Below, one piece after another: positions 1 to 9,452 of a DNA stretch of 64,000 nt (its first letter is position 1; every line of letters starts with the position of its first letter). Position numbers and translations under genes: made by a program. The notes beneath the pieces are model-generated. The model was not told the origin of the DNA and made no database searches. It was given only the letters and a program-made list of their open reading frames with translations. The stretch lies in contig QQVE01000048.1 in assembly GCA_003389325.1 (NCBI GenBank), forward strand, positions 186,001 to 250,000, in the 5' to 3' direction. Origin of the DNA: Planctomycetota bacterium (GTDB taxonomy: Bacteria > Planctomycetota > Planctomycetia > Pirellulales > PALSA-1355).

Positions 1-326
1 GCTTAACCATTCGGATGGTGTGGGCTCTTGGAGCTGTCCGAAATCCTAGGCGGGAAAACACACAAAACATTCAAACCACGCATTATCCAGGGTCCTAACG
101 AAATGTCAACACTTTGGACGGCGATTCGGAGCCTTTTCATACGCGAAAGGTCCGGATCTGCATCGGCATGCCCGCCGCCCCGCGGCCCAACCAGGCCGCC
201 CCGCGTGAAAACACGCCCCGTTCGACGGTTTTCACCTCATGCACTACGCTAACATCGGAAGTTAGCCCCGCGACGATTGGCAGTCGCCTCCGTGAAGCAT
301 TAGCGCAAACGCGCAAGTATTGACCT
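1..326. other. intergenic region upstream of yjbQ
   Basis: This stretch lies before the first recognisable gene. The short open frames on both strands look like random GC-rich frames, with arginine- and proline-rich translations and no family resemblance. I see no tRNA, no clear terminator and no convincing promoter. It probably contains the promoter and leader of the yjbQ gene and the end of whatever lies upstream of the window. Confidence 0.4.
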
Positions 327-755
327 ATGGCTTGGTTCCAACGCACTCTCGAATTGCCGCCGCACCGTCGCGGCTTCCACCTGATTACGACTCAGGTCGT
401 CGAGGCCCTCGACGAGTTAAAGCAGGTGGAAATTGGCTGGCTGCACGTGTTCATCCAGCACACCTCGGCCTCGGTCTCGATCAACGAAAATGCCGATCCC
501 GACGTGGCGACTGATTTGGAAACCGCCTTCAACGAGATCGCCCGCGAGGACTTCGACTACGTGCATACGATCGAGGGCCCCGACGACATGCCGGCCCACG
601 TCAAGTGCTCGACGATCGGTTCGTCGGTGATGATCCCGGTGCGTGCCGGGCGATTGATGCTCGGCACGTGGCAGGGAATCTACCTGTGCGAACATCGCAA
701 TCGCGCCAGCGGCCGCAAGCTCGTCCTCACACTGCAAGGCGAAACCGGCAGCTAG
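327..755 (+). CDS. yjbQ: YjbQ/UPF0047 family protein (secondary thiamine-phosphate synthase-like)
   Basis: The 142-residue product covers a whole YjbQ (UPF0047) domain. Family hallmarks are present in order: a central HTSASVSINENADPDV block near residues 46-60, a GPDDMPAHVKCS block near 85-96, and a C-terminal LGTWQGIYLCEHR block near 111-123. The conserved histidines of this small beta-barrel family lie in these blocks. E. coli YjbQ has weak thiamine-phosphate synthase activity, and the physiological role of the family is unclear. The gene stands alone on the plus strand, convergent with the holB-like gene, with only 6 bases between stop codons. The length matches the family, and the ATG at 327 is the only sensible start. 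Confidence 0.9.
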   Translation: MAWFQRTLELPPHRRGFHLITTQVVEALDELKQVEIGWLHVFIQHTSASVSINENADPDVATDLETAFNEIAREDFDYVHTIEGPDDMPAHVKCSTIGSSVMIPVRAGRLMLGTWQGIYLCEHRNRASGRKLVLTLQGETGS

Positions 756-761
756 ATCGGC

Positions 762-1844
762 CTAGTAGTTGCCGTACGTCGCGACGCCGTGGCCCGTGAC
801 GATGATTTCGGCCAGGTCGTTCAGCCAACACTCGAGGGCCGTCGCCAGATGCGCATTGCGGTCGATGTGGGCCAGCGTTTCGAGCGATCGGTCGATGCAC
901 GCCGTGGCGGTTTCCAGGTCGCCCCGCCAATGCGTCGCGCACTGCTCGACGGCTCGCAGCAGCTCCGCATCGCCGACGGTCGTCGCGCCGCACAGGGCGT
1001 GAACCAGTTGCCGATAGAACTCCACGGCAAATGCCACGACCTGCCGCGCGCGGGCTCGCCGGGCGCTGGCTTCCTTGCCGGCCGCATCGACGAACGGTAC
1101 GAGTTGTCCGGCAACCGCGACACTGTCGAGTACTGGGGCCGAAAGCCCCACCAGCAGTTCTCCGCGAAAAGCCCACAGGCTCTCGTCGGCCAACTCGACG
1201 GCGCGCTGGAGACTACCGCCGGCAAACGATGCCATCCGCTGCGCCTGGTCGCGATCGGTGGCCAGCTCCCGTGCGAGCAGGATCTCGGCCAGGGTCGCAT
1301 CGGGCAGCCCGGCGAAGCGAATCATCTGCGCCCGCGAGCGAATCGTGGGCAACTGCCGCTCGGCGCTGGTGCCGATGAGAATCAACACACTTCGCGGCGG
1401 AGGTTCCTCGAGCGTCTTGAGCAGGGCGTTGGCGCCTTCTTCGTTCAGGTAGTCGGCATCGTCGATGATGGCCACTTTCCGTCCGCCCATGAAGGGCTTC
1501 ATCGCAATGTCGTGGCATAGGCCCTCGCGCATGCGACGCTGGTCTTCGCCGATAAACGCCGACACCGGGATAAAGCTCTTCTCCGGGGGTTTTTCGACGA
1601 TCAGCAGATCGGGGTGGGTGTGCGAGGCGGCCTGAACGCACGAATCGCAACGACCGCACGGCGCCAGTTCGGCCTCATCGACGTGGGGGCACAACAGCGC
1701 CTGGGCCAGCTTCTCGGCAAAGGTCCGCTTACCCACGCCCGCGGGGCCAATGAACAAGAACGTGCTGGCCAATCGTCCCCGGGCAAGCGCGCGGCAAAAC
1801 CGCTGGGCAACTTCGTCGTGTCCTTCGATCCCTTGCCAAGTCAT
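762..1844 (-). CDS. holB: DNA polymerase III subunit delta-prime
   Basis: The 360-residue AAA+ clamp-loader subunit has a P-loop at residues 33-41 (GPAGVGKRT), a zinc module made of C52, C63, C66 and C69, a Walker-B-like IIDDADYLNEEGANALLKTLEE segment near 125-147, and a sensor region with SRA where many clamp loaders have SRC. The residue after the P-loop lysine is Arg rather than Thr or Ser, and the SRC cysteine is missing. This fits delta-prime, which is often the stator rather than an ATPase. It lies directly downstream of tmk on the minus strand, 75 bases apart. A tmk-holB pair is a common bacterial arrangement. It loads the beta clamp during replication. Confidence 0.88.
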   Translation of the reverse strand: MTWQGIEGHDEVAQRFCRALARGRLASTFLFIGPAGVGKRTFAEKLAQALLCPHVDEAELAPCGRCDSCVQAASHTHPDLLIVEKPPEKSFIPVSAFIGEDQRRMREGLCHDIAMKPFMGGRKVAIIDDADYLNEEGANALLKTLEEPPPRSVLILIGTSAERQLPTIRSRAQMIRFAGLPDATLAEILLARELATDRDQAQRMASFAGGSLQRAVELADESLWAFRGELLVGLSAPVLDSVAVAGQLVPFVDAAGKEASARRARARQVVAFAVEFYRQLVHALCGATTVGDAELLRAVEQCATHWRGDLETATACIDRSLETLAHIDRNAHLATALECWLNDLAEIIVTGHGVATYGNY

Positions 1845-1919
1845 GATGGCGTCTTATTCTTGTCTTTGCTTACGCGGACGAACAGGCCCGCGGATTCAAC
1901 CGGCGGTGGACCTGCCCGG

Positions 1920-2528
1920 CTACTCTTGTTCCAACAAACGGGCCGCGGCAGCGCGGATATCGGCCTGTACGAGATCGATTTCGCGTGCAGCGTCGACCAC
2001 GAGGATGTGCTCGGGATTCTTCGCCGCTTCGGACAGAAAACCCTGCCGCAGCCGGGCACGATAGTCGTCGCCTCGGTCCTCCATGCGATCGGGCTGGCGG
2101 TTCATCCGCTGGGCCGCGGCCCGCGGTGTCATGTCGAGCACGAACACTAGCTCGGGGAGCAGCCCTCGGGTCGCCGTCTGGCCGATACGGCGTACGGTTT
2201 CCACGTCGAGCCCGCCGGCATAGCCCTGGTAGACGATGTTGGCCAGCACGTAGCGATCGGACACTACGACGGCCGATCGCTCAAGCGCCGGCCGAATGAC
2301 CGAGTCGACCAGTTGCGCCCGGGCGGCCATGAACAGCAGCATTTCGCTGGTGCAGCCGATCTCGACCTTGTGCTCGAGCAGCATCCTGCGGATTTCCTCG
2401 CCCAGCGGCGTGCAGCCCGGATCGTAGCAACCGACCACCTCATGGCCGCGTTGCTTGAGCCAGTCGATAAACAGGTCCATCTGCGTGGTCTTGCCGACGC
2501 CATCCAGGCCGTCGAAGGAAAAGAACAT
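1920..2528 (-). CDS. tmk: thymidylate kinase
   Basis: From the ATG at 2528 the product has 202 residues, the usual size for dTMP kinase, which makes dTDP from dTMP and ATP in the cytoplasm. The P-loop is GLDGVGKTT at residues 7-15. A DPGCTPLGEEIR segment at 36-47 corresponds to the dTMP-binding loop (usually REPGGTPLGE, so the Arg and one Gly differ). SDRY at 90-93 is the DR(Y/H) motif, and an arginine-rich LID follows near residue 150. An in-frame ATG at 2570 would add 14 residues before the first beta strand and would overlap the WYL gene, so I prefer 2528. It is probably cotranscribed with holB. Confidence 0.9.
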   Translation of the reverse strand: MFFSFDGLDGVGKTTQMDLFIDWLKQRGHEVVGCYDPGCTPLGEEIRRMLLEHKVEIGCTSEMLLFMAARAQLVDSVIRPALERSAVVVSDRYVLANIVYQGYAGGLDVETVRRIGQTATRGLLPELVFVLDMTPRAAAQRMNRQPDRMEDRGDDYRARLRQGFLSEAAKNPEHILVVDAAREIDLVQADIRAAAARLLEQE

Positions 2529-2566
2529 GCCGGCTCCCCAACGCAAAACTTCGACCAACGTGCCGT

Positions 2567-3541
2567 TCAAAGGTCGCCATTATAGCGTTCGGCCAGCCGG
2601 CACGCGTGTTGGGCGATCAGTTTGCGCAACCGTTGGGGCTTCAGCACTTCGGCCTGATCGCCGTAGCCCAGGATCCACCAGGAGATTTCGCGGATGCCGG
2701 CCACGCGCACGTGGAAATCGATTCCGCCATCGCCGCGCCACTCGATGCGCTGGGTGCGATGCCACACGACCTCGGCTACGTTGCGGGCCACCAGCGGGCT
2801 GAACCGCACGACGACGTCGGTATCCGGCCCGTCGGGAATCAGGTGCCAGGCGTTGCCCAGCACCCGCTGCACGCTGAAGCCGCGCGGAACGTCGAAGCGA
2901 TCGTCAAGCGTCTCCAGGCTGCGAATGCGGCCCACGTTGAACGTTCGCACTTCGCGGTGCAGCGACGAGCGCCCGATCACGTACCAACTGCGGCGGCTGA
3001 ATAGCATGCGGTAGGGGCACAGCTTCAATCGCAAGGCCGAGCTGTCGCTGAAGCTGTCGTATTCGATGCGAACCGCCCGGCGGGCGGCGATCGCGGCCAG
3101 CAGGCGCTGGTAGACGGGCATCTGTCCTTCGAGGCGATTGCCCGGGGCCAGCTTGATTTGCACTGCCGAAGAGATTTCGCGCAGTTGATCGCGCACGCGG
3201 CCGGGCAGGCAGCCTTCGAGCTTGAGCGCCGCGGATTGGGCCGCCTCGTAGAACGGCAGCCGGTTGTCGGCACCCATCTCGTAGCAGAGGACGATCACGG
3301 CCAACGCTTCTTCGGTCGTGAAGTTCGTGGGCGGCAGAAAGTAGGTGGCCGGGATGCAGTACTTGTCGTGATCGTCGTCGTGCAGCAGCGGCACGCCGGC
3401 CTTGCGCAACACGTCGAGATCGCGAAAGATCGTCCGGCGGCTCACGCCGCACGCCGCGGCCAGTTCGCCGGCGTTATGCCCCTTCGTGCCTTGCAGCAGG
3501 CCAAGCACTTGGATCAGACGGCTGATGCGGGACAGATTCAT
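2567..3541 (-). CDS. WYL-domain transcriptional regulator with N-terminal HTH
   Basis: The 324-residue protein starts with a DeoR/HTH_11-type winged helix (residues 1-55, containing the AAACGVSRRTIFRDLDVLRKAG recognition region). A WYL domain follows in the middle (RRSWYVIGRS around 200) and a WCX-type C-terminal extension. Proteins of this layout are ligand-sensing transcription factors, sometimes nucleic-acid responsive, and often act in stress or DNA-damage control. The ATG at 3541 is needed to keep the first HTH helix. This makes the gene overlap the 3' end of the upstream TolC-like gene by 68 bases on the same strand. The target genes are unknown. The downstream tmk gene starts 38 bases after its stop. 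Confidence 0.85.
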   Translation of the reverse strand: MNLSRISRLIQVLGLLQGTKGHNAGELAAACGVSRRTIFRDLDVLRKAGVPLLHDDDHDKYCIPATYFLPPTNFTTEEALAVIVLCYEMGADNRLPFYEAAQSAALKLEGCLPGRVRDQLREISSAVQIKLAPGNRLEGQMPVYQRLLAAIAARRAVRIEYDSFSDSSALRLKLCPYRMLFSRRSWYVIGRSSLHREVRTFNVGRIRSLETLDDRFDVPRGFSVQRVLGNAWHLIPDGPDTDVVVRFSPLVARNVAEVVWHRTQRIEWRGDGGIDFHVRVAGIREISWWILGYGDQAEVLKPQRLRKLIAQHACRLAERYNGDL

Positions 3542-6014
3542 GCGTGTGCGTCGAGTTCCAAGGCTGCTTCACTTGATGCGATGCCCGCTTCAGGCCCGAA
3601 GCTTGCGCCGGCTGTCGAGCGGCCGAGGGCACCGGCCGTGCGTCGAGGCTGCTCGACTTGAGGCTGCGCGGCTGCTTCAGCACCGAGTGCGTCGGCCGCG
3701 AGGCATCGTCGTTTTGTCCCACGATCCGCGACCAGGTATCGTCTTGTGCGGCATCGCTGGCGACGGCACCCTGTTCGGCGTCCAGTCCCAGGGGACCCCA
3801 CTTGAAACGGCTGATGCTCGCGTCGCTGGGGGCTTGCCCCATCACCTGCGATACGTCGGGCTGCGACGCACCGCCATACGATGCATTGTAATCGTACTCC
3901 GTTCCCGGCACGGCGTCTTCGACCTCGCCGGGCGGCAAGGCCTCGGGCAGCGCTTCGGTCGGAATGCCTTCGGGCAGCAGTCCCGGCGGCTGCAGCATCG
4001 GCGGCATGCCTTCGGGGTTCTGTCGCACGGCACCCTGGCTGACCACGCTGGGACGCGTGTAGCCGTAGTCCATGTAGATGCCGGCGTCGCGTTTGCGGGC
4101 CAGGCGATCGGCGTCGAAGTAGGCCTTGTCGGGCCAGGGGCCTTCCTGCAGGTATACGTTGTTGTATTCCAGCAGCGAACCCTTGCGGTAGTGGAGCGTG
4201 ACGATCGCCCGCTGGTAGTCGAGCAGCGTGCGGAAGAAGCTCGCTTGAGCTTCGGCCCGGCGGCGCTGGGCTTCGAGCAGTTGGTCGAGCGTGACCGTGC
4301 CGGACTCGTAAGCCGCCTGCTGGGCCTCGACTTGTTTGTCGGCCGCCAGCGTGCGGTTGAAGTTCGTCTCGGTCAACTCGTAGTTGAGTTCCAGCTGCCG
4401 GACGGCGTCGGAAACTTGGTGCACGATTTCCAACTCTTGTTCTTGCAGCATGGCCCGCTCGCGTGCCAACTGCAGCTGGAAGTGGCGCAACTGCGTCAGC
4501 TCGCGGCGGAAGCCGATGGTGAAGGTCGATTGAAAACCGACCTGCCATTCCTGAAACTGACCGGAGGCCAACGTTCCCAGGGCACTCGAATTCGTGAGGT
4601 CGCCGGGGATGCTCGGTCGGAACGCTGTGTCCGTTCCGCCGAACAGGTCGTTGCCCAAACCGAGCCAGCGGTACGTCGCGTTCAAGTCCAATCGCGGTAG
4701 CAACAGGTTCTTCGATGCCACGATCTCCAGCTCACGCTGCTTGATGCGCCACTTCTGGCGACGCAAGTCGAGATTGCGGGCCAGCGACTCGTCGACGATT
4801 TCGTTCCAGTCGAAGTCCACTTCCGCGATCGTCGGGCGGTCGATCGGGCGGATCAGGCGGCCATCGGTCGGGGCCAGACCCATGATGTACCGCAGACGGT
4901 TCTCGGCTCGAAACAGCTCGTTGAGCAGCGTCTGGGCCTGGCTCTTGAATTGGTAGAACTGCTCGCGGGCCTGAGCCTCGGCGTTCGCTTCACCCCCGCG
5001 GCTGCCGGAACGGAACAGGGCATAGACCTTTTCCCACGTCTGGCGGGCGCTGTTGAGGGCCGTGTTGGCCGTCTCGAGGTTGCGCCAGGCGAACGACAGT
5101 TCCCAATAGGCCTGCTCGGTCTCGTTAACCAGGTCGCGCACGGCCCCTTCGAAATCAGCCAGGCTGATATCCACGTTGATGCGCGCCAGCACGACACCAT
5201 CGAATTGCAGCGACGTGGGGGCACCGCCGGCAACGACTTGCAGGAAGGGACTGAAGGGACCCGCGATGCGGTTGTATTCCACGCCGGCACCGGCCAACAA
5301 CGGCTGGTTGAACGACACCTCGTAGTTGACGTTCCAGTCCTTGGGCGTTTGCCGCGTGGGATTGTTGTTCAGGTCGTACACGATGTTGTTGCGCACCGAG
5401 AACTGACCGCCCTGCGCCGTGATCTTCGTCAACTGCGTGTTGAACGTGCTCGTGTTCTGCTGAAAGACCGGCACGAAGAACTGTTCGATCTGCGGGCTGG
5501 GCGCCACATTCTGCTGGCGGTCGTTGTTCTGATAGAAAAAGTTGCTCGACCATTGCGTATCGAACGCCGACAGGGCGTACTCCACGCCGTTGAAGGGAGT
5601 CGACTCGACGATCGCCGGGTCGTAAATCGACTGGGCCTGGTCGGGGCCGAGCGTCAACGCGTCGGGGGCTTCACCCGTCTGCGAACGGTTGTTGAAAGCC
5701 GAACTGACAAACCGACCGCCCAAGGAGCGGAAGACCTTGGAGTTCTGCATCGCCGCCTGGATGGCTTCTTCCAGGGTGAGGTCCCAGTACTCGGCGAAGG
5801 CGATGTTCTCCAACGTATAGGGCGGGAGTGCCTCGGTGACTTCGTCGAGTGTCGAGGTCTCCACGTCGGGATAATCGAGCTCCGTGGCGACGTCGATGTA
5901 GTGCGACAGATCGCCGTCCTCGCGCAAATAGAAGGGCTGCTGCGGTCGGCAACCCGTCAGCGCGATCATCAGGGACGTCAGGATCGCCCAGATGCCTTGA
6001 ACACGCCGTTTCAT
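3474..6014 (-). CDS. TolC-family outer-membrane lipoprotein
   Basis: From the ATG at 6014 the product has 846 residues. It begins with a lipoprotein signal (basic MKRRVQG, hydrophobic stretch, LTGC lipobox). Two long helical regions follow, rich in Gln, Glu and Arg, with heptad character (about residues 280-380 and 500-620). These are separated by beta segments, the pattern of the duplicated TolC/OEP efflux fold. The stretch QVEAQQAAYESGTVTLDQLLEAQRRRAEAQASFF is characteristic of the C-terminal OEP helix. It is much longer than E. coli TolC because of an N-terminal insert and a Pro-rich, low-complexity C-terminal tail of about 200 residues. No inner-membrane pump or adaptor gene is adjacent, so the partner is elsewhere. 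Confidence 0.83.
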   Translation of the reverse strand: MKRRVQGIWAILTSLMIALTGCRPQQPFYLREDGDLSHYIDVATELDYPDVETSTLDEVTEALPPYTLENIAFAEYWDLTLEEAIQAAMQNSKVFRSLGGRFVSSAFNNRSQTGEAPDALTLGPDQAQSIYDPAIVESTPFNGVEYALSAFDTQWSSNFFYQNNDRQQNVAPSPQIEQFFVPVFQQNTSTFNTQLTKITAQGGQFSVRNNIVYDLNNNPTRQTPKDWNVNYEVSFNQPLLAGAGVEYNRIAGPFSPFLQVVAGGAPTSLQFDGVVLARINVDISLADFEGAVRDLVNETEQAYWELSFAWRNLETANTALNSARQTWEKVYALFRSGSRGGEANAEAQAREQFYQFKSQAQTLLNELFRAENRLRYIMGLAPTDGRLIRPIDRPTIAEVDFDWNEIVDESLARNLDLRRQKWRIKQRELEIVASKNLLLPRLDLNATYRWLGLGNDLFGGTDTAFRPSIPGDLTNSSALGTLASGQFQEWQVGFQSTFTIGFRRELTQLRHFQLQLARERAMLQEQELEIVHQVSDAVRQLELNYELTETNFNRTLAADKQVEAQQAAYESGTVTLDQLLEAQRRRAEAQASFFRTLLDYQRAIVTLHYRKGSLLEYNNVYLQEGPWPDKAYFDADRLARKRDAGIYMDYGYTRPSVVSQGAVRQNPEGMPPMLQPPGLLPEGIPTEALPEALPPGEVEDAVPGTEYDYNASYGGASQPDVSQVMGQAPSDASISRFKWGPLGLDAEQGAVASDAAQDDTWSRIVGQNDDASRPTHSVLKQPRSLKSSSLDARPVPSAARQPAQASGLKRASHQVKQPWNSTHTHESVPHQPSDPSAWPAARHEGA

Positions 6015-6362
6015 CGATGAACCTTTTGGGGTTTCGGCCCTGACGCAGACGCTGACTGCCAGCACGCCATCTTCCGACGGCGTGACAGCAGCCCGGCAAC
6101 AGTTCCCAGCCCCCCCGACGCTCCGGAGTCGCTCGTCGTGTGGCTGGCGCATTTGCGCTAGCGCCCGAACGAGGATTCCGGCAGAGCAAGGTATCGGCGG
6201 CCGAACCCGCAAACTTGGAACAATCTTCCTAACGAGAAGAATCGATTTGATCGGAAGAGTTTGCGCAGAAGTCTATCGATTCCCAGAACACCCAATCGTC
6301 CGCATCGTCGGGAAGACTGCGGGCTCTGTGCAGGCCCTAGAAAGCCAGGTGGGAGGGGCCGC
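6015..6362. other. intergenic region upstream of the TolC-like gene
   Basis: About 350 bases separate the TolC-like start from the stop of the next minus-strand gene. The region is lower in GC toward 6220-6300. It should contain the TolC promoter on the minus strand, but I could not find a convincing pair of -35/-10 boxes. An in-frame extension of the TolC frame into this region reads as arginine-rich junk, which supports the start at 6014. Confidence 0.4.
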
Positions 6363-6839
6363 CTAGAGATACATGCCCACGAAGCCGCCGCGCTCGTCGC
6401 ATTCGGCTTGCAGCTTCTGGACGCGTTCGACGGTTTGCTGCAGGTCGCCGGCGGCGATGTAGCGGTCGAACTCGACCTCGACCGCCCGGGCAGCGCATTG
6501 TGCCAGCCAGTCGCTGGCCGGTGCTGTCAGCCAGTCGCAGGTTTCTCGCACCAATTCGATCTTCAGGTCGCTGCCCTGAGTCTTCTGATCCGAGGTGTCG
6601 GTCAATACCGTGCCCTCGAACTCGAACTGCACCATACCCAACTCCGGAGTATTGGTGAGATGGAACGTGCACTGGGCGTTGTAGAGATAGTAAGTATTGT
6701 GTGACCCGTGGGTCTCGATCGCCTCCTTGATCCGCTCGGCGCGGGCCCGATACTTGGGCGAGGCGTCGATCGGAATGTCGAGGCGGCCCACGGACCGCAG
6801 CGGCAGGCAGTCAAAGCTGATGTCGACGGATTGGCTCAT
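6363..6839 (-). CDS. conserved hypothetical protein, 158 aa
   Basis: The product is soluble, with no signal peptide or membrane segment. The N-terminal half looks like a beta-rich domain (SVDISFDCLPLRSVGRLDIPID, then FHLTNTPELGMVQFEFEGTVLTD). The C-terminal half is helical and acidic (ERVQKLQAECDERGG). I do not recognise a characterised family. The plausible mixed alpha/beta composition and the exclusion of alternative frames support it being a real gene. It is 35 bases upstream of nothing on its own strand and follows the secreted 719-residue protein gene, also on the minus strand, so the two may be cotranscribed. Confidence 0.65.
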   Translation of the reverse strand: MSQSVDISFDCLPLRSVGRLDIPIDASPKYRARAERIKEAIETHGSHNTYYLYNAQCTFHLTNTPELGMVQFEFEGTVLTDTSDQKTQGSDLKIELVRETCDWLTAPASDWLAQCAARAVEVEFDRYIAAGDLQQTVERVQKLQAECDERGGFVGMYL

Positions 6840-6874
6840 GACGCTTCCGGGCCTGGAATCGCTTGGTTTTCGAT

Positions 6875-9034
6875 CTACTCCGCGGCGCGGGTTACCTGAT
6901 CGGCCGATTTGCCATCGTCGGGGTCAGGCTCGTCCTCTGGGGGGGCCGGCACGCCGCTTTCACTCCAGGCCCCCACGACCCAGCCGCCCTTGGAAGTGAG
7001 CTGATCGGTGGTCAGGATCCCGGCCTTACGCCACTGGCCGGGCAGGATCAGACCGCCGTACTTCACTTCGGCTTCGAACAGTTTACCAAATCTTTTCTCC
7101 AGCAGCGTACGCAGCGTGATCTCGCGGCCCGAGAGCCGGCGGGCCTCGCCGGGCGGCACGATATCCAGTTCGCCCTGCCGCACCAGCTTGATGCCCCGCA
7201 CGCCGTTTTCGTCCGGCTCGTCAATCGCGATCTTGTACACCGCTGTCACGTTCATGGCTCGAAAGCTCTGCTCGCCCGACGTATAGCGCTGCCCGCGGAT
7301 GGTGATCGTGACCGTCTCGTCGCCAAAGCTCACGGTCACCGGCTGCGTGCGGGCGAAAGTGATCGACCAGGGGTCGCGATCCTCGTCGCTCTCGAGCGAT
7401 TCGGGAAGCGAACCGCGCAGGTCAATCACGCGCTGTTGCACCTCTTCTTCTTCCAGTGTCACGCCGCCCAGCAACGCTGCGGCCAGGTTGTTGATCATCG
7501 ACTCGTGGATCTGTACGGCCAGGTCGCTGTTCTCGACGGTCACGTCGGGGGGCGTCCCCAAGGCGGCAATCTGATTGCTGTTGGCCGCCAGGACCGTCAA
7601 GAACAATTCTTCCTCGGTCGTGCGGAAACGCATCGAGGGGAACTCCCGGCGGCGGAGCAGGGGATTGCGCACTTTTTCCAAGTAGTTGGCATGCGCCTCG
7701 CTCAACTGGTCGGCAACCTGATCGTCCATACGGCGGCTGACGCGATCGGCGGCGTGATCGGCCGCGATGCGCTCGGCCTGGGCCTTCTGCTGGCCCACGC
7801 GGCGAGAGGCCACGCGGCGCACGATCCCCGAACCTCCGATGCCGGTGACTCGTGTGTTCGTATTGGCGGCCCCCGTGGCCTTGTAGCTGGCGAAGCCGTT
7901 TTCATCGAACACGATCCGCTTCCGCCCGGAGATCGCCGTCGAACCGTTGGAATAGATCGTGGCCGGCCCGTTGTACCCGACTGTGCGGCTATTGACGTTG
8001 CCCGAGAGCATCGTGTCGAAGACGAGTTGGTCGTCGCTCGGCACGAGTTCGAGGCGAACTTTGCCGATCGTGCGTCCGTTGCCGCGGATGCTCGTGCCCA
8101 GAATGTAGTCGCGAACCGGGGTGACCTCGTTCAACTCCTGAGCGATGCCGGCACCCAACAGCCGCTCGGAGGCCACGAGATAAAGATTCGGCTCGGACAA
8201 TCGGCGGCGAATCGCGGCGATCAGATCGGGCACCTGTTCGCGGTTTTCCAGCCAGCCCAGCCGGCTGCCGACGGCGATGCGATTGTCGTCGCTGGGATCT
8301 TCCTGCAACTGCTTGATGCCTTCGGCCAGTCCCTCGAGTTGCTTGCCGTACTGCTCGCGCAGATTGTCATCGCGATGAGCGGCCAGCAGGTTGATATAGC
8401 GCTCCAGCCCATCGGCAACATTGGCGAACACGGGCAACTCGAGCCCCACTTCGTCGGCCGTCAGCTTGCGGTAAACGGTCACCAGATCGTTGACGTCCGG
8501 ATCGTCCGAGGCAAGCTGTTTTTCGAGCAGCGGCCAATCCAGGTACTTTTTCCACGCAGCGCCGTTGTCGCCACTGAGATAGGCGTTCAGCTTGTCGGCG
8601 GCGGACTGTAGTTGCGACTTGGCTTCGGCCACGTCCTCGGCCGTGATCGGGCGGAACTGGTCCTTGGCGGCCAGCACGGTCTCGGGCAGACCCGTCTGCT
8701 CGATTTGCAACTCCTCGGCCCACTGATCGACCGCCTGGCGTAGCTTGACGAAGCGTTCGCGGTCCAGGCCGGCGGCGTCGCTGTGAAGTTGAGCGGCGAC
8801 TTGCTTGACCACATCCAGATTCGCGTCGCTTCCCTTTTCGAGTTGCTCGCGCAGGGCCGGCAGCTTCAGGTACGCGCCCCAAGACTCTGCGTTCGCGCCG
8901 TCGCCGAGCCAGGCGTCGACGCTATTCAGCGCCTGCTGTACTTGGTCAACCGGACCGCCTTGCGCAGCTACGGATGCTGAGCAGGCTATGAGGATCGCTA
9001 CGGCAAGCGCGAGGTAGCGAGTTTGGGTTCGCAT
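6875..9034 (-). CDS. secreted hypothetical protein, 719 aa
   Basis: The ATG at 9034 follows an excellent GGAGG ribosome-binding site six bases upstream and gives a classical cleavable signal peptide (MRTQTRYLALAVAILIACSASVAAQG, cut after the AxA). The mature protein has a long helical N-terminal half (about residues 25-270, many Gln, Leu and Asp). A beta-rich middle segment contains repeated Gly/Thr/Asn stretches near 330-400. An arginine-rich helical segment lies near 410-470, and an acidic Pro-rich C-terminus ends with PPEDEPDPDDG. I know no characterised family for it. The layout suggests a periplasmic or surface protein. An upstream in-frame ATG at 9076 would bury the signal peptide and is less likely. 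Confidence 0.7.
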   Translation of the reverse strand: MRTQTRYLALAVAILIACSASVAAQGGPVDQVQQALNSVDAWLGDGANAESWGAYLKLPALREQLEKGSDANLDVVKQVAAQLHSDAAGLDRERFVKLRQAVDQWAEELQIEQTGLPETVLAAKDQFRPITAEDVAEAKSQLQSAADKLNAYLSGDNGAAWKKYLDWPLLEKQLASDDPDVNDLVTVYRKLTADEVGLELPVFANVADGLERYINLLAAHRDDNLREQYGKQLEGLAEGIKQLQEDPSDDNRIAVGSRLGWLENREQVPDLIAAIRRRLSEPNLYLVASERLLGAGIAQELNEVTPVRDYILGTSIRGNGRTIGKVRLELVPSDDQLVFDTMLSGNVNSRTVGYNGPATIYSNGSTAISGRKRIVFDENGFASYKATGAANTNTRVTGIGGSGIVRRVASRRVGQQKAQAERIAADHAADRVSRRMDDQVADQLSEAHANYLEKVRNPLLRRREFPSMRFRTTEEELFLTVLAANSNQIAALGTPPDVTVENSDLAVQIHESMINNLAAALLGGVTLEEEEVQQRVIDLRGSLPESLESDEDRDPWSITFARTQPVTVSFGDETVTITIRGQRYTSGEQSFRAMNVTAVYKIAIDEPDENGVRGIKLVRQGELDIVPPGEARRLSGREITLRTLLEKRFGKLFEAEVKYGGLILPGQWRKAGILTTDQLTSKGGWVVGAWSESGVPAPPEDEPDPDDGKSADQVTRAAE

Positions 9035-9452
9035 GGCAAACCTCCTTGGCTGGCGGGGCTGTCCGTGGATTGGCACGTCCTTGATATCACAAAAGGCCTT
9101 ATTTGACTACGTCTTAAGGGCAGAGAGCCACCGCGGCTGCCAGCTCTGGCGCGGCAGTCCATGTACCGCACCATACTCAGTTTATCTGTATTTGCTGTTT
9201 CATTTGACCGGAGATTTTTGGGTAAACGGGCGATATTTCGCATTCACCCCATTGCTGTATGTGACGCTCCCGCTCACAATACCTCTCCTAATTCGACAGG
9301 ACGTCGGACTGGACCAACCGGAACATCCAGCCCCACCCATCCCCCACGCGTTTCCCTACCATGTCCGCCTGACTTTGTGGGAAAGCCAGCCGGCGCCGTT
9401 CGCCTGTCAACGGTCATCGCGTTCTTTGTTTTTCAACTGGAGGAATTGGAAG
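9035..9452. other. divergent intergenic region between two exported-protein genes
   Basis: About 420 bases separate two divergently transcribed genes for exported proteins, so the region must hold promoters for both directions. It is AT-richer near 9170-9250. No confident -35/-10 pair or operator was found on either strand, and no RNA gene is apparent. Confidence 0.4.

Noticed and set aside
3402..4700. A 432-codon open frame on the plus strand opposite the TolC-like gene
   Set aside because: Its translation is rich in Arg, Gly and Val with no family resemblance, and it mirrors the codon bias of the real minus-strand gene; GC-rich DNA commonly gives such antisense frames.
6863..8611. A 582-codon plus-strand frame opposite the secreted 719-residue protein gene
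   Set aside because: Opposite a gene with a signal peptide and strong ribosome-binding site; composition is Arg/His/Gly-rich without domains.
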